Below are positions 1-5,616 of a DNA stretch of 6,781 nucleotides, one piece after another. The stretch covers positions 1 through 6,781 of the forward strand of contig JBBSHY010000037.1 of NCBI GenBank assembly GCA_038232415.1, in the 5' to 3' direction. The translations under genes were made by a program, and so were the position numbers. Numbering within the stretch: the first letter of the stretch is position 1; every line of letters starts with the position of its first letter. The stretch is from JBBRXZ01 sp038232415. Its GTDB lineage: Bacteria; Patescibacteriota; Saccharimonadia; Saccharimonadales; UBA4665. Below the pieces are notes generated by a model. It was not told where the DNA came from. It searched no databases and was given only the letters and a program-made list of their open reading frames with translations.

Positions 1-829
1 CAGGATGGCGGGTTTTTTCATCTATAGCATCTAGCGTAGCTTGCTCCATGTTAGATAGTTCAGGCTTCTTGGCTTCGCCATCTTTATCTGAGTTCGGCGG
101 CTTAAAAAAAGCAGTGCCCACATTTTTAATTAGACCGCTTAAACCCTGGCCTGTATCGCCTTTTCGTTTATTACTGGCAAGATTTAAGGCGGTTTTCCGC
201 CATGAGGGATTAGCAGGCCGCATCAGTATCTGAATACCGGCTCCATCTTCTTTACCAAGTGTTGACAAAGCATTTAGTAGTGCTTGCATGCTATCACGCT
301 TTAGGTCTTGATAGGTAGCAATAGGATAAGCAAACGGCTCTTTTAGGGTCAGTTCACCGCCCATAGTGCCGCTAACCAGCCCAACAGGGCTAAATATGTT
401 ATGCTCAGCCACTTCTTCCAGCCGTGCCGATGGGTAAGCGCTATTTATAGCCTGCTTGACAACCTCCAGTAGTGATACAGGTACTGCCGCGTAAAAATAA
501 ATAAAACCCTGGGTACCTACTATTTCAAATGCAAAATGCCGCTGCCCGTAAAATGTGCTTTTAAAGCCTTTCTGGACAGTGCTGGCCACGATATTATAGA
601 TCAACTGGGCCTTACTGATGGTTTCGTCAGTTACATCACGGAGGTCACGGTTACCGATTTCGATATCGTCACTAGGGGGTGGTAAATGGATTAACAGTGG
701 GACAATTTTGAGGCCACGCTCATAATTTTTTTGTTCTCTAAATGATTTACGGGTTTGAAAAAAAACTATTGGCGCAGCCACAATAGTCATAACAAAAATT
801 ATTGCTAATATAGTAATTATTACTTGCAC
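1..829 (-). CDS. Membrane-anchored T4SS/conjugation-type protein, N-terminal part (runs off left edge)
   Basis: The reading frame is open from a GTG at 829 to the window edge, giving 276 codons with no stop; the C-terminal part lies outside. Residues about 3-24 form one hydrophobic segment (VIITILAIIFVMTIVAAPIVFF) followed by basic residues, so it is a single N-terminal anchor with a cytoplasmic body. The body has no recognisable enzyme motif in the visible part. It contains an aromatic-rich strand (FAFEIVGTQGFIYFYAAVP) and a charged, low-complexity tail near residues 240-276. An anchor plus a soluble domain of this kind, next to the two upstream genes, resembles the N-terminal region found ahead of HerA/VirD4-like ATPase domains in Saccharibacteria secretion clusters. 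That is recall and inference, because the ATPase part is not in view. The start lies 6 nt after the upstream stop, in the same frame, with no clear Shine-Dalgarno, so translation is probably coupled. An internal ATG at about codon 14 is a weaker alternative start because it would cut the membrane segment. Confidence 0.72.
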   Translation of the reverse strand, partial: MQVIITILAIIFVMTIVAAPIVFFQTRKSFREQKNYERGLKIVPLLIHLPPPSDDIEIGNRDLRDVTDETISKAQLIYNIVASTVQKGFKSTFYGQRHFAFEIVGTQGFIYFYAAVPVSLLEVVKQAINSAYPSARLEEVAEHNIFSPVGLVSGTMGGELTLKEPFAYPIATYQDLKRDSMQALLNALSTLGKEDGAGIQILMRPANPSWRKTALNLASNKRKGDTGQGLSGLIKNVGTAFFKPPNSDKDGEAKKPELSNMEQATLDAIDEKTRHP

Positions 830-835
830 TGCAGG

Positions 836-1240
836 CTACTTATTCAGTTTTATAGTTTTGTTGTAGTGCTTTTTCATATAATCGGCTCTAAAGACTGTTA
901 ACTCTTCAGATTGTTTATAAGGGTCGTTCCTGTTACGTTCTACAATCTCTTTGGCCTTATTAACCCATTCTTTCTCAATTAGATCCCCGTCATCACTTAG
1001 TTGTTGCAGTGATGGGGCCGATGTCGCCACGGTAGCATCATTCTTGATAGGTATTAATGGTGTGCCAGGTGACATAGGCAAAGGAATAGTCGGCGGCATA
1101 AGTACAACAGGTTGCGGTGTATTCTGTGTACTTGGAGTTCCCAGCGATGCTTGTTCCGGGGAGCTGGCAGCATTAGATGGTTGTTCCGTTACGGGTGAGG
1201 GTAATTCTATAGAAGGAACTTCATTATTTGGCGGATTCAT
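836..1240 (-). CDS. Pro/Ser/Thr-rich small protein with charged C-terminal helix, T4SS-cluster associated
   Basis: A 134-residue protein. Residues about 1-75 are rich in Pro, Ser, Thr and Ala, and look disordered. Residues about 85-134 are charged and probably helical (IEKEWVNKAKEIVERN, then ADYMKKHYNKTIKL). No signal peptide or membrane segment is visible. The conserved-looking tail with EKEWV and a Tyr/Lys-rich end matches my memory of a small conserved family next to secretion-type genes in Saccharibacteria; its function is unknown. It sits 51 nt after the four-helix membrane protein and 6 nt before the anchored protein, so the three probably form one operon. There is no Shine-Dalgarno before the ATG. 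Instead a perfect TATAAT lies 7 nt upstream, so a leaderless internal transcript is possible. The opposite strand also has an open frame here (951-1244), which I regard as a shadow because its protein has no coherent composition and no operon partner. Confidence 0.8.
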   Translation of the reverse strand: MNPPNNEVPSIELPSPVTEQPSNAASSPEQASLGTPSTQNTPQPVVLMPPTIPLPMSPGTPLIPIKNDATVATSAPSLQQLSDDGDLIEKEWVNKAKEIVERNRNDPYKQSEELTVFRADYMKKHYNKTIKLNK

Positions 1241-1247
1241 ATAGCTT

Positions 1248-1253
1248 ATTATA
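1248..1253 (-). promoter_or_regulatory. Possible internal -10 box for a leaderless transcript
   Basis: On the minus strand a perfect TATAAT is followed by 7 nt and then the ATG at 1240, so a transcript from this box would start at or next to the initiation codon. No good -35 hexamer lies 16-18 nt upstream. The call therefore rests on the -10 match, its spacing, and the lack of a Shine-Dalgarno site. Confidence 0.3.
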
Positions 1254-1291
1254 CAGATAGCACTAACTTGAGGATAGATGCCTATGGTACT

Positions 1292-1684
1292 TTAGCGGTC
1301 TAAATTTCGTGTATTGTTTACGTTATAAAAACTATAAAGATAGCCAAGGGCTACCAGCGGCAGTAATACTAACACATCTCGCGGACTGAGCTCGTCAATC
1401 GATTGCAAAGCTAATAAAATGCTCATCAGCCCTGTTATAGTACCGGCCAGCCATCGCTTGCGTTTTATTTGCAAGCCCAGAACTTCTAGTACTGTTAAGA
1501 ATCCGAATATTAAGCAGTTCAGTGTCAGAGCTAGCAATAAGAAGGCGATTATCAGCATGAAAGACGGCACATTTCTCGCGTTGGTTATGCCAAACCAAAT
1601 TATATCTACACCCAATAGGCTGAAGAGCTGCCAGAAATACTTACGGTTAATAATATGAATTGTGGTACGAACGAAGTATTTCAC
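1292..1684 (-). CDS. Four-helix integral membrane protein, first gene of the secretion-type operon
   Basis: A 130-residue protein with four likely membrane segments at about residues 16-34, 42-64, 78-96 and 103-121. A basic stretch (QIKRKRW, about 72-78) lies between the second and third, which suggests that this loop and the Lys/Arg-containing N-terminus are cytoplasmic. No catalytic motif is visible and I do not recognise a named family. Its position at the head of an operon with the Pro-rich protein and the anchored protein suggests a membrane component of the same secretion or conjugation-like machine. The start is a GTG preceded by AAGGGA at 1693-1698 (minus strand) with 8 nt spacing, a good Shine-Dalgarno site that supports this start. 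Upstream lies a ~270-nt structured leader with its own promoter, so expression may be controlled at the RNA level. An overlapping minus-strand frame at 1395-1598 is a shadow. Confidence 0.78.
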   Translation of the reverse strand: MKYFVRTTIHIINRKYFWQLFSLLGVDIIWFGITNARNVPSFMLIIAFLLLALTLNCLIFGFLTVLEVLGLQIKRKRWLAGTITGLMSILLALQSIDELSPRDVLVLLPLVALGYLYSFYNVNNTRNLDR

Positions 1685-1957
1685 TGCTGGAGTCCCTTAT
1701 AAAACTTAGCGCCGGGGCGATAAATCCGCTCGTTAATATAGACTATTGGAGCGCTTATCGCCGACCGGCTGAGAGAACCCTTCGCTAGAACAAGTTCTAG
1801 TGACGGGACTTTTGACTGACCGCCCTACCTGGCCTTTAGAGCCAAACAGAGCGAGATACGGATGCCTCCGTGCTGGGTTGTAAGTTCTGCCCCCGCGAGG
1901 GCTTCATTCTAAACTTGGTGGTACGAATGTTTTGGCGTTTTTGTTTTTGTAACTTAC
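1685..1957 (-). ncRNA. Candidate structured leader RNA (or ncRNA) upstream of the membrane-protein operon
   Basis: The predicted transcript starts at about 1957 and reaches the GTG start at 1684. Its first seven bases (1951-1957) pair with 1880-1886, enclosing a hairpin with arms 1905-1909/1925-1929 and another with arms 1889-1892/1899-1902. Further in are an ACGGA/TCCGT hairpin with a four-base loop (1858-1871), a long stem with arms 1778-1791/1794-1807 having one mismatch and a four-base effective loop, and a long interrupted stem in which 1716-1723 pairs with 1755-1762, 1727-1731 with 1749-1753 and 1735-1738 with 1744-1747. The region holds no plausible protein. The 5' end predicted from the promoter coincides with the first base of the outer stem, which favours the minus strand, although hairpins can be drawn on either strand. 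It matches no riboswitch, tmRNA, SRP or 6S consensus that I can recognise. It may be a cis-acting leader or a free-standing RNA; no clear terminator precedes the gene. Confidence 0.5.
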
Positions 1958-1964
1958 ATATTCT

Positions 1965-1993
1965 AGACTAGCACACAAATCCTTAACTGTCAA
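1965..1993 (-). promoter_or_regulatory. Promoter for the leader RNA and secretion-type operon
   Basis: On the minus strand a perfect -35 TTGACA (1988-1993) is separated by exactly 17 nt from TAGTCT (1965-1970), which is preceded by an extended -10 TGC. Start of transcription would fall near 1957, at the first base of the outer stem of the structured leader. Confidence 0.65.
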
Positions 1994-2063
1994 CCCTCTT
2001 ATGCTTAGAATTTAATCAGTTTCTGTTGGCCAAGCATGCCCGGAGACACTATGTAACGAAAAA

Positions 2064-2075
2064 TTTAGTACTAAA
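2064..2075. promoter_or_regulatory. 12-bp perfect palindrome between divergent promoters
   Basis: TTTAGTACTAAA is a perfect dyad lying between the minus-strand promoter (1965-1993) and the plus-strand promoter (2134-2162). Its position would suit an operator shared by divergent units, but an AT-rich 12-mer palindrome can also arise by chance, and no regulator gene is visible. Confidence 0.22.
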
Positions 2076-2133
2076 ATAAAGCCGATTTCTTAAAGTTATA
2101 CACAGCTTTGTTACAGACTCCGAAATAATAGTA

Positions 2134-2162
2134 TTGACGACCTTATAGGTATTCTATAAGAT
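2134..2162 (+). promoter_or_regulatory. Promoter for the plus-strand RNA upstream of comM
   Basis: TTGACG (2134-2139) is followed after 17 nt by TAAGAT (2157-2162), matching 5/6 and 4/6 of the sigma-70 consensus. The start would be near 2169, just at the base of the first hairpin of the downstream RNA. It is the best plus-strand promoter ahead of the comM-like gene. Confidence 0.55.
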
Positions 2163-2193
2163 AAGCGTAGCACTTGAATAAATTAAGTGTTCA

Positions 2194-2242
2194 AAAACAA
2201 AAAAGCTAAAAGGGACGACGATTTCTCGCAAGTCGTTGTCCC
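2194..2242 (-). terminator. Intrinsic terminator-like hairpin with T-rich tract on the minus strand
   Basis: Read on the minus strand, the 13-bp stem with arms 2230-2242 and 2212-2224 (five-base loop, two G-U pairs) is followed directly by TTTTAGCTTTTTTG, the classical form of a rho-independent terminator. No minus-strand gene lies to its right before comM, so it would stop antisense transcription coming from the comM side, or its shape may serve the plus-strand RNA. Confidence 0.5.
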
Positions 2243-2301
2243 ACCAGAAAAGAACCAAAACCTTAAAGTAAACCCAAACAAAAACATTAAATAATTCTTA
2301 A

Positions 2302-2338
2302 AACACCTTGTCCTTCGCGGGATAAGGTGTTTTACTTT
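2302..2338 (+). terminator. Intrinsic terminator upstream of comM
   Basis: Arms 2302-2313 and 2320-2331 form a 12-bp stem with one G-U pair and a six-base loop (TTCGCG), followed by TTTTACTTT. It would end the RNA that begins near 2169. About 60 nt later the comM-like gene starts, so it may act as an attenuator for that gene. The A-rich flank makes it weakly functional on the other strand too. Confidence 0.65.
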
Positions 2339-2393
2339 GTCATATTATTTGACTAATGAGCGGGTAGGCGCCCAGGCGAAAGAGACTAAGGCT

Positions 2394-3926
2394 ATGGCTG
2401 CTACCGTGCAAAGTATAATTTCAACTGGAACCCGCGGCACGATTGTTGATATCGAATGCCACTTGTCTAATAACTTGCCAAATATTGTAATTGTCGGTTC
2501 GGCTAGCAAGGCAGTTGACGAATCCAGAGAACGTATAAGGGGTGCATTCTCAACTAGCCGCATAATGCTACCTCGTAAGCGTATTACTATTAACTTGGCA
2601 CCCGCGGACATCCCTAAGGCCGATAGTGGTTTTGATTTGGCGATAGCTGTGGCTATTCTGCTGGCAAGCGGACAAATTTCAGTTGAACTACCAGACAGTC
2701 GTCAAGCCTTTATTGGTGAACTGGGGCTTGATGGCAGCACGCGTGCCGTCCGCGGCATAATTGGCAAGATGCTCATCGGAAGAGCCAAAGGCATTACTAC
2801 CTTTTACATTCCGGCCGCCAATCTTGCACAGGCACAGTTAGTTCCCGGGGTGACCCTGTTCCCTGTTGAGCACCTACAACAACTTTATAATCACTTAAAT
2901 GATAGCCTGACGATAAATGCTATGGAAACTGGTGCCGGCAAATATCAGCCATCTACATTAAAGACAAGTACTACTGGGGTACAATTGAGCGAAGTTGTTG
3001 GTCAGCTCCAGGCTAAACGAGCCTTAGAAATAGCCGCCGCCGGGGGTCACAATGTCTTCTTCAGCGGGCCGCCGGGTAATGGCAAAAGCATGCTGGCCAA
3101 AGCCTTGCAGAGCATTCTACCACCCCTAAACCAAGAAGAGATCCTTGAGGTGACGCACCTGCATAGTTTAGCTAGCCAGGATTATGAGCAAATTGTAGTC
3201 GAGCGGCCATTTCGGGCACCGCATCACAGCGCCAGCCACGCTGCAGTAATAGGTGGTGGCACTCAACTGCGTCCGGGCGAAATAAGCCTAGCTCACCGCG
3301 GTGTGCTTTTCTTCGATGAATGACCAGAGTTCAGCCGCAGGACCCTAGAAGCGCTGCGCCAGCCGCTGGAAGACCGTACGATTAACCTCGTACGTATAAC
3401 TAGCGTGGCCGAATACCCCGCAAATTTCATCTTGGTCGCTACGGGTAACCCGTGCCCATGTGGGCACTATGGCAGCGACAGTCCATGCAGTTGCCTGGCC
3501 AGAGAAATGCTACATTACCGTAATCGCCTGTCCGGTCCGGTTCTTGATCGTATCGACCTATATAGCAATGTCCATGAGATTGACCATAATAAACTACTCG
3601 CCCAGAAGCCTGATCCGGAGTCAGATCTAACAACCTGTCAGCGCATAGTCAAAGCCCGCGAGATACAGGCTCTCCGTTACAGAAAGGTCAGCAAGCTCAA
3701 TGCCGACATGACAAATTCCGATATCAAAATGCTGGCCGTCATGGAGCCATCGGCAATAGCTTCTTTGAATAAGTCATCCCGCCAGATTAATCTTTCTGTC
3801 AGAGCCTATATGCGCACTGTCAAAGTTGCCCGTACAATTGCAGATCTGGAGCAATCAGAACCAGTTACCGAAGCCCATCTGAACGAGGCCCTATACTACC
3901 GTTACAAAATACCTAAAGAGCGATAG
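2394..3926 (+). pseudogene. comM: ComM/YifB-family AAA+ (Mg-chelatase-like) ATPase gene with one in-frame TGA
   Basis: ComM-type proteins are hexameric AAA+ helicases that assist branch migration when foreign DNA is integrated during natural transformation. Counting from the ATG at 2394 the frame is 510 codons, about the usual family length. An N-terminal ChlI-like domain occupies about residues 1-160 (INLAPADIPKADSGFDLAIA is characteristic). The Mg-chelatase/AAA+ domain follows, with Walker A GPPGNGKS at 225-232 and Walker B VLFFDE at 304-309, and the C-terminal domain fills the last ~100 codons. Codon 310 (3321-3323) is TGA where relatives have the Leu of DELPEF; PEFSRRTLEALRQPLED follows in the same frame, then GNPCPCG, all intact to the stop at 3924-3926. 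Normal termination gives a 309-residue product lacking everything after Walker B. The TGA may be a recent nonsense mutation (TTA to TGA is one change), an assembly error, or a readthrough site. The start at 2394 fits the family N-terminus; an upstream TTG (2337) would add 19 unmatched residues and overlaps the terminator tract. Confidence 0.88.
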
Positions 3927-4076
3927 GCATGAATTTCCTTCACTACCCTTCAACCTTATTAACTAGTTTCAGGTGTGCATACACAATGCATGGCGTTTGT
4001 ATGGCGAATGTATATGCGTAGCAAAACTATCACCATAAGATTACCGGCCGACTCGTCATTAATGAAAGAAGTGCTG

Positions 4077-4105
4077 TTGACCTCTGAAAGTCTATCTGTT
4101 AAACT
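4077..4105 (+). promoter_or_regulatory. Promoter for infC-rpmI-rplT
   Basis: TTGACC (4077-4082), 17-nt spacer, then TAAACT (4100-4105): 5/6 and 4/6 matches to the sigma-70 consensus. Transcription would start near 4112, leaving a short leader of about 30 nt before the infC start, with the Shine-Dalgarno site inside it. The 150 bp between the end of comM (3926) and this promoter hold no gene or clear terminator. They contain an imperfect inverted repeat (GCATACACA near 3978 and TGTATATGC near 4010) of unknown meaning. Confidence 0.55.
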
Positions 4106-4129
4106 TCGGATACCTTGGAAGCATCAATT

Positions 4130-4135
4130 AAGGAG
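4130..4135 (+). promoter_or_regulatory. Shine-Dalgarno site that fixes the ATC start of infC
   Basis: AAGGAG lies 8 nt before ATC at 4144-4146. An in-frame TAA at 4129-4131 overlaps it, so translation of this frame cannot begin further upstream, and no ATG, GTG or TTG occurs between that stop and conserved IF3 sequence. Confidence 0.85.
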
Positions 4136-4143
4136 ACGAACCT

Positions 4144-4701
4144 ATCGCCAAATATACCCGCCTGAATAATCAAATTCGGGCACCTCAGCTGCGTGTTATT
4201 GACGAAGACGGCAAGCAGCTTGGCATCTTGAGCAAACAGGAAGCGCTAAATATAGCGCAAGAACGTGATTTGGATCTGGTGGAGATTTCCCCTGCCGCCG
4301 ACCCCCCGGTTTGTAAGATAGTTGATTGGGGTAAATATAATTACCAGCGCACCAAGCAGCTTCAGAAAAACCGTAAGACAACCAAGACGCTCGATATGAA
4401 GCAGATGCGTTTCGGCCTCAAGATTGGCGCGCACGACCTGGCTATCAAAATGAGAAAGGTCACAAAATTTCTTGAAGCCGGCCATAAGGTTAAGATAACC
4501 CTATTCTACCGCGGCCGCGAACAGGCCCACCGCGAAATAGGCTTTAAAATCGCCGCCAAGGTTATCGAGGACTTCGGTGATACAATTATAGTAGACCAAC
4601 AGCCTCAATTGGCTGGAAAACAGTTAAGCTTCGTAGTAAGAAGCAGTGGTAAAAAAGCGGCTGAAGCAGCTGCAATAGCCACACCAGTAGAAGGAGTATA
4701 A
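4144..4701 (+). CDS. infC: Translation initiation factor IF-3, non-canonical ATC start
   Basis: IF3 binds the 30S subunit, keeps it apart from 50S and checks the start codon-initiator tRNA pair. The protein is 185 residues, normal for the family. The N-terminal domain shows RLNNQIRAPQLRVIDEDG (residues 6-23), then LSKQEALNIAQERDLDLVEI and DPPVCKIVDWGKYNY. The linker is Lys-rich, and the C-terminal domain contains MRFGLKIGAHDLAIKMRK and the FYRGREQAH stretch. The start must be ATC at 4144: an in-frame TAA precedes it, AAGGAG is ideally spaced, and the first ATG/GTG/TTG (TTG at 4228) would remove 28 residues including the most conserved N-terminal motif. In E. coli infC starts with AUU and IF3 represses its own mRNA by rejecting that codon; the same autoregulation is inferred here. 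It is the first gene of an operon with rpmI, whose Shine-Dalgarno lies inside the infC end. Confidence 0.93.
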   Translation: MAKYTRLNNQIRAPQLRVIDEDGKQLGILSKQEALNIAQERDLDLVEISPAADPPVCKIVDWGKYNYQRTKQLQKNRKTTKTLDMKQMRFGLKIGAHDLAIKMRKVTKFLEAGHKVKITLFYRGREQAHREIGFKIAAKVIEDFGDTIIVDQQPQLAGKQLSFVVRSSGKKAAEAAAIATPVEGV

Positions 4702-4704
4702 GCA

Positions 4705-4899
4705 ATGCCAAAACTAAAGACACATAGCGGCACCAAAGATCGGGTTCGCGTGAGCAAGAACGGTAAAGTCCGCGTTGGCCATGCCAACATGAACCACTTC
4801 CTGGGCAAGAAGAGTGGCAGCCGTAAACGCTCCCTAAGGGGTTTAACTACCCGAAGCGGCGCCATGGCCAGTAACATTAAGAAGAATCTGGGAGTTTGA
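4705..4899 (+). CDS. rpmI: 50S ribosomal protein L35
   Basis: A 64-residue, strongly basic protein of the large subunit, of the usual length for L35. It begins MPKLKTHSGTKDRVRVSKNG, and the middle HFLGKKSGSRKRSLRG matches the family's Lys/Arg-rich core. The ATG is 3 nt after the infC stop, with AAGGAG at 4691-4696 (8-nt spacing) inside the infC end, so translation is tightly linked to IF3. The TGA stop is 3 nt before rplT and in the same frame as it. The window's normal use of UGA as stop is therefore needed here to separate L35 from L20. Confidence 0.96.
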   Translation: MPKLKTHSGTKDRVRVSKNGKVRVGHANMNHFLGKKSGSRKRSLRGLTTRSGAMASNIKKNLGV

Positions 4900-4902
4900 A
4901 GT

Positions 4903-5247
4903 ATGCGCGTAAAACGAGGCGTAACCAGCCACGCCAGGCACAAAAAGATCCGCAAGGCTACAAAAGGCTTTAGCCACCCTAACCGTGTTAGCGTACGGCG
5001 CGGCCGCCAGGCCCTAACTAAATCACTGCAGTTTGCTACCCGCGACCGCAAGAATCGCAAACGGACCTTTCGCCAGCTCTGGAACACCCGCATCAACGCC
5101 GCTGCCCGCCTAAACGGCACAACCTACAGCCAACTCATAGCCGGCCTCAAAAAGACGAACATCACCCTGGACCGCAAAGTCCTATCCGAACTGGCCGTCA
5201 ACGAACCCGCCGCCTTCACCGCCATAGTAAAAGCCACCCAAAAATAA
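4903..5247 (+). CDS. rplT: 50S ribosomal protein L20
   Basis: A 114-residue basic protein that binds 23S rRNA early in 50S assembly; the length is typical. The N-terminal extension MRVKRGVTSHARHKKIRKAT with KGF and RR/GR motifs is the RNA-binding arm. The globular part follows, with RDRKNRKRTFRQLWNTRINA, NGTTYSQLIAGLKK and the C-terminal DRKVLSELAVNEP motif. A GGGAG at 4890-4894 inside the end of rpmI serves as ribosome binding site. In other bacteria L20 represses the operon by binding its mRNA; no such site is evident here. The gene ends 8 bp from the 3' end of rnpB on the other strand, with no obvious separate terminator, so the two transcripts probably overlap at their ends. Confidence 0.96.
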   Translation: MRVKRGVTSHARHKKIRKATKGFSHPNRVSVRRGRQALTKSLQFATRDRKNRKRTFRQLWNTRINAAARLNGTTYSQLIAGLKKTNITLDRKVLSELAVNEPAAFTAIVKATQK

Positions 5248-5255
5248 AATATAAG

Positions 5256-5610
5256 GGCCAGATTATCTGTAAGCCGGGTTTTGTCTAGACTGATCATCTA
5301 TCTAGGCGGACTGTTGCCAGCCAGCTCGAGCGGTTCTTATGATGAATTCTTAGCGGGATACTTCAGGCTTTAGACCTAAAGAATCCATCTCCTTGCAGCA
5401 GGCAGGGTTTACCATTTTGCATCGTCACCGATACAAATTGCGGGCTCTTACCCCGCTCTTTTCACCCTTACCGAAGCAATGCCCGGCGGTTTGGTTTCTG
5501 TGGCACTTTCCCTAGGGTCGCCCCCGGTCGCCATTAACGACTGCCCTTCCCTATGCTGCCCGGACTTTCCTCGTACGTTTTACCGTACGCGATCAGCCGA
5601 TAATCTGGCC
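5256..5610 (-). ncRNA. rnpB: RNase P RNA (M1-type, bacterial class A)
   Basis: This is the catalytic RNA that trims the 5' leader from pre-tRNA, working with the RnpA protein. On the minus strand the hallmark blocks come in order. GAGGAAAGTCCGGGC lies near the 5' end. AGTGCCACAGAAA and GGTAAGGGTGAAAAG follow in the catalytic core. GACAAAACCCGGCTTACAG is at the 3' end and forms P4 with the first block. The ends are set by a perfect 12-bp P1 helix between 5599-5610 and 5256-5267. The resulting 355 nt is in the normal range. The first base matches the start predicted from the TATAAT at 5617-5622. Beyond 5256 the minus strand reads CTTATATTTTATTTTTG, so P1 plus this T-rich run may help end transcription. 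Confidence 0.96.
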
Positions 5611-5616
5611 AAATTT

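Larger units (their letters stand above)
2169..2338 (+). ncRNA. Candidate small RNA or attenuator leader ahead of comM
   Basis: The predicted RNA of about 170 nt has three hairpins. The first has arms 2169-2175/2185-2191. The second is a 13-bp stem with arms 2212-2224/2230-2242 and a five-base loop. The third is the terminator hairpin with arms 2302-2313/2320-2331. The linkers are A-rich and look unstructured, with C-punctuated A runs at 2192-2211 and 2243-2300. The 3' arm of the second hairpin (TTGTCCC, 2236-2242) can also pair over seven positions with GGGATAA (2319-2325) in the terminator's 3' arm, so terminator and alternative folds could exclude each other. This fits either a free-standing sRNA or an attenuator for the gene starting at 2394. 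No known RNA family is recognised and no convincing small ORF is present. Confidence 0.42.

Noticed and set aside
951..1244. Plus-strand 97-residue frame opposite the Pro-rich protein
   Set aside because: It is the complement of a Pro/Ser/Thr-rich coding sequence, giving a Gly/Val/Ser-rich shadow with no start signal.
1768..1800. TPP riboswitch, from CTGAGAGAACCC on the plus strand
   Set aside because: Only the CTGAGA...ACCC fragment matches. The second conserved block (CCTGATCTGG type) is absent, and the strand points away from any gene.
1685..1957. tmRNA (ssrA) on either strand
   Set aside because: The hairpin-rich region has a possible tag-like frame, but there is no TTCGA-type T-loop, no CCA end and no paired tRNA-like ends.
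2212..2245. tRNA-like 3' end (hairpin followed by ACCA)
   Set aside because: No T-loop consensus, no anticodon arm and no matching acceptor strand; the hairpin is a simple 13-bp stem.
3975..4169. Small plus-strand protein of 64 residues before infC
   Set aside because: It overlaps the infC promoter, Shine-Dalgarno and first codons, has no ribosome binding site, and its sequence has no family-like pattern.
2337..4899. Alternative genetic code with UGA as Gly (Gracilibacteria/SR1 type)
   Set aside because: Only one TGA interrupts a gene, relatives have Leu rather than Gly there, and the rpmI TGA is needed to separate L35 from L20.
4605..5120. Minus-strand 171-residue frame across rpmI and rplT
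   Set aside because: It lies opposite two certain ribosomal protein genes, and its Arg/Leu-rich composition is that of a complementary-strand shadow.
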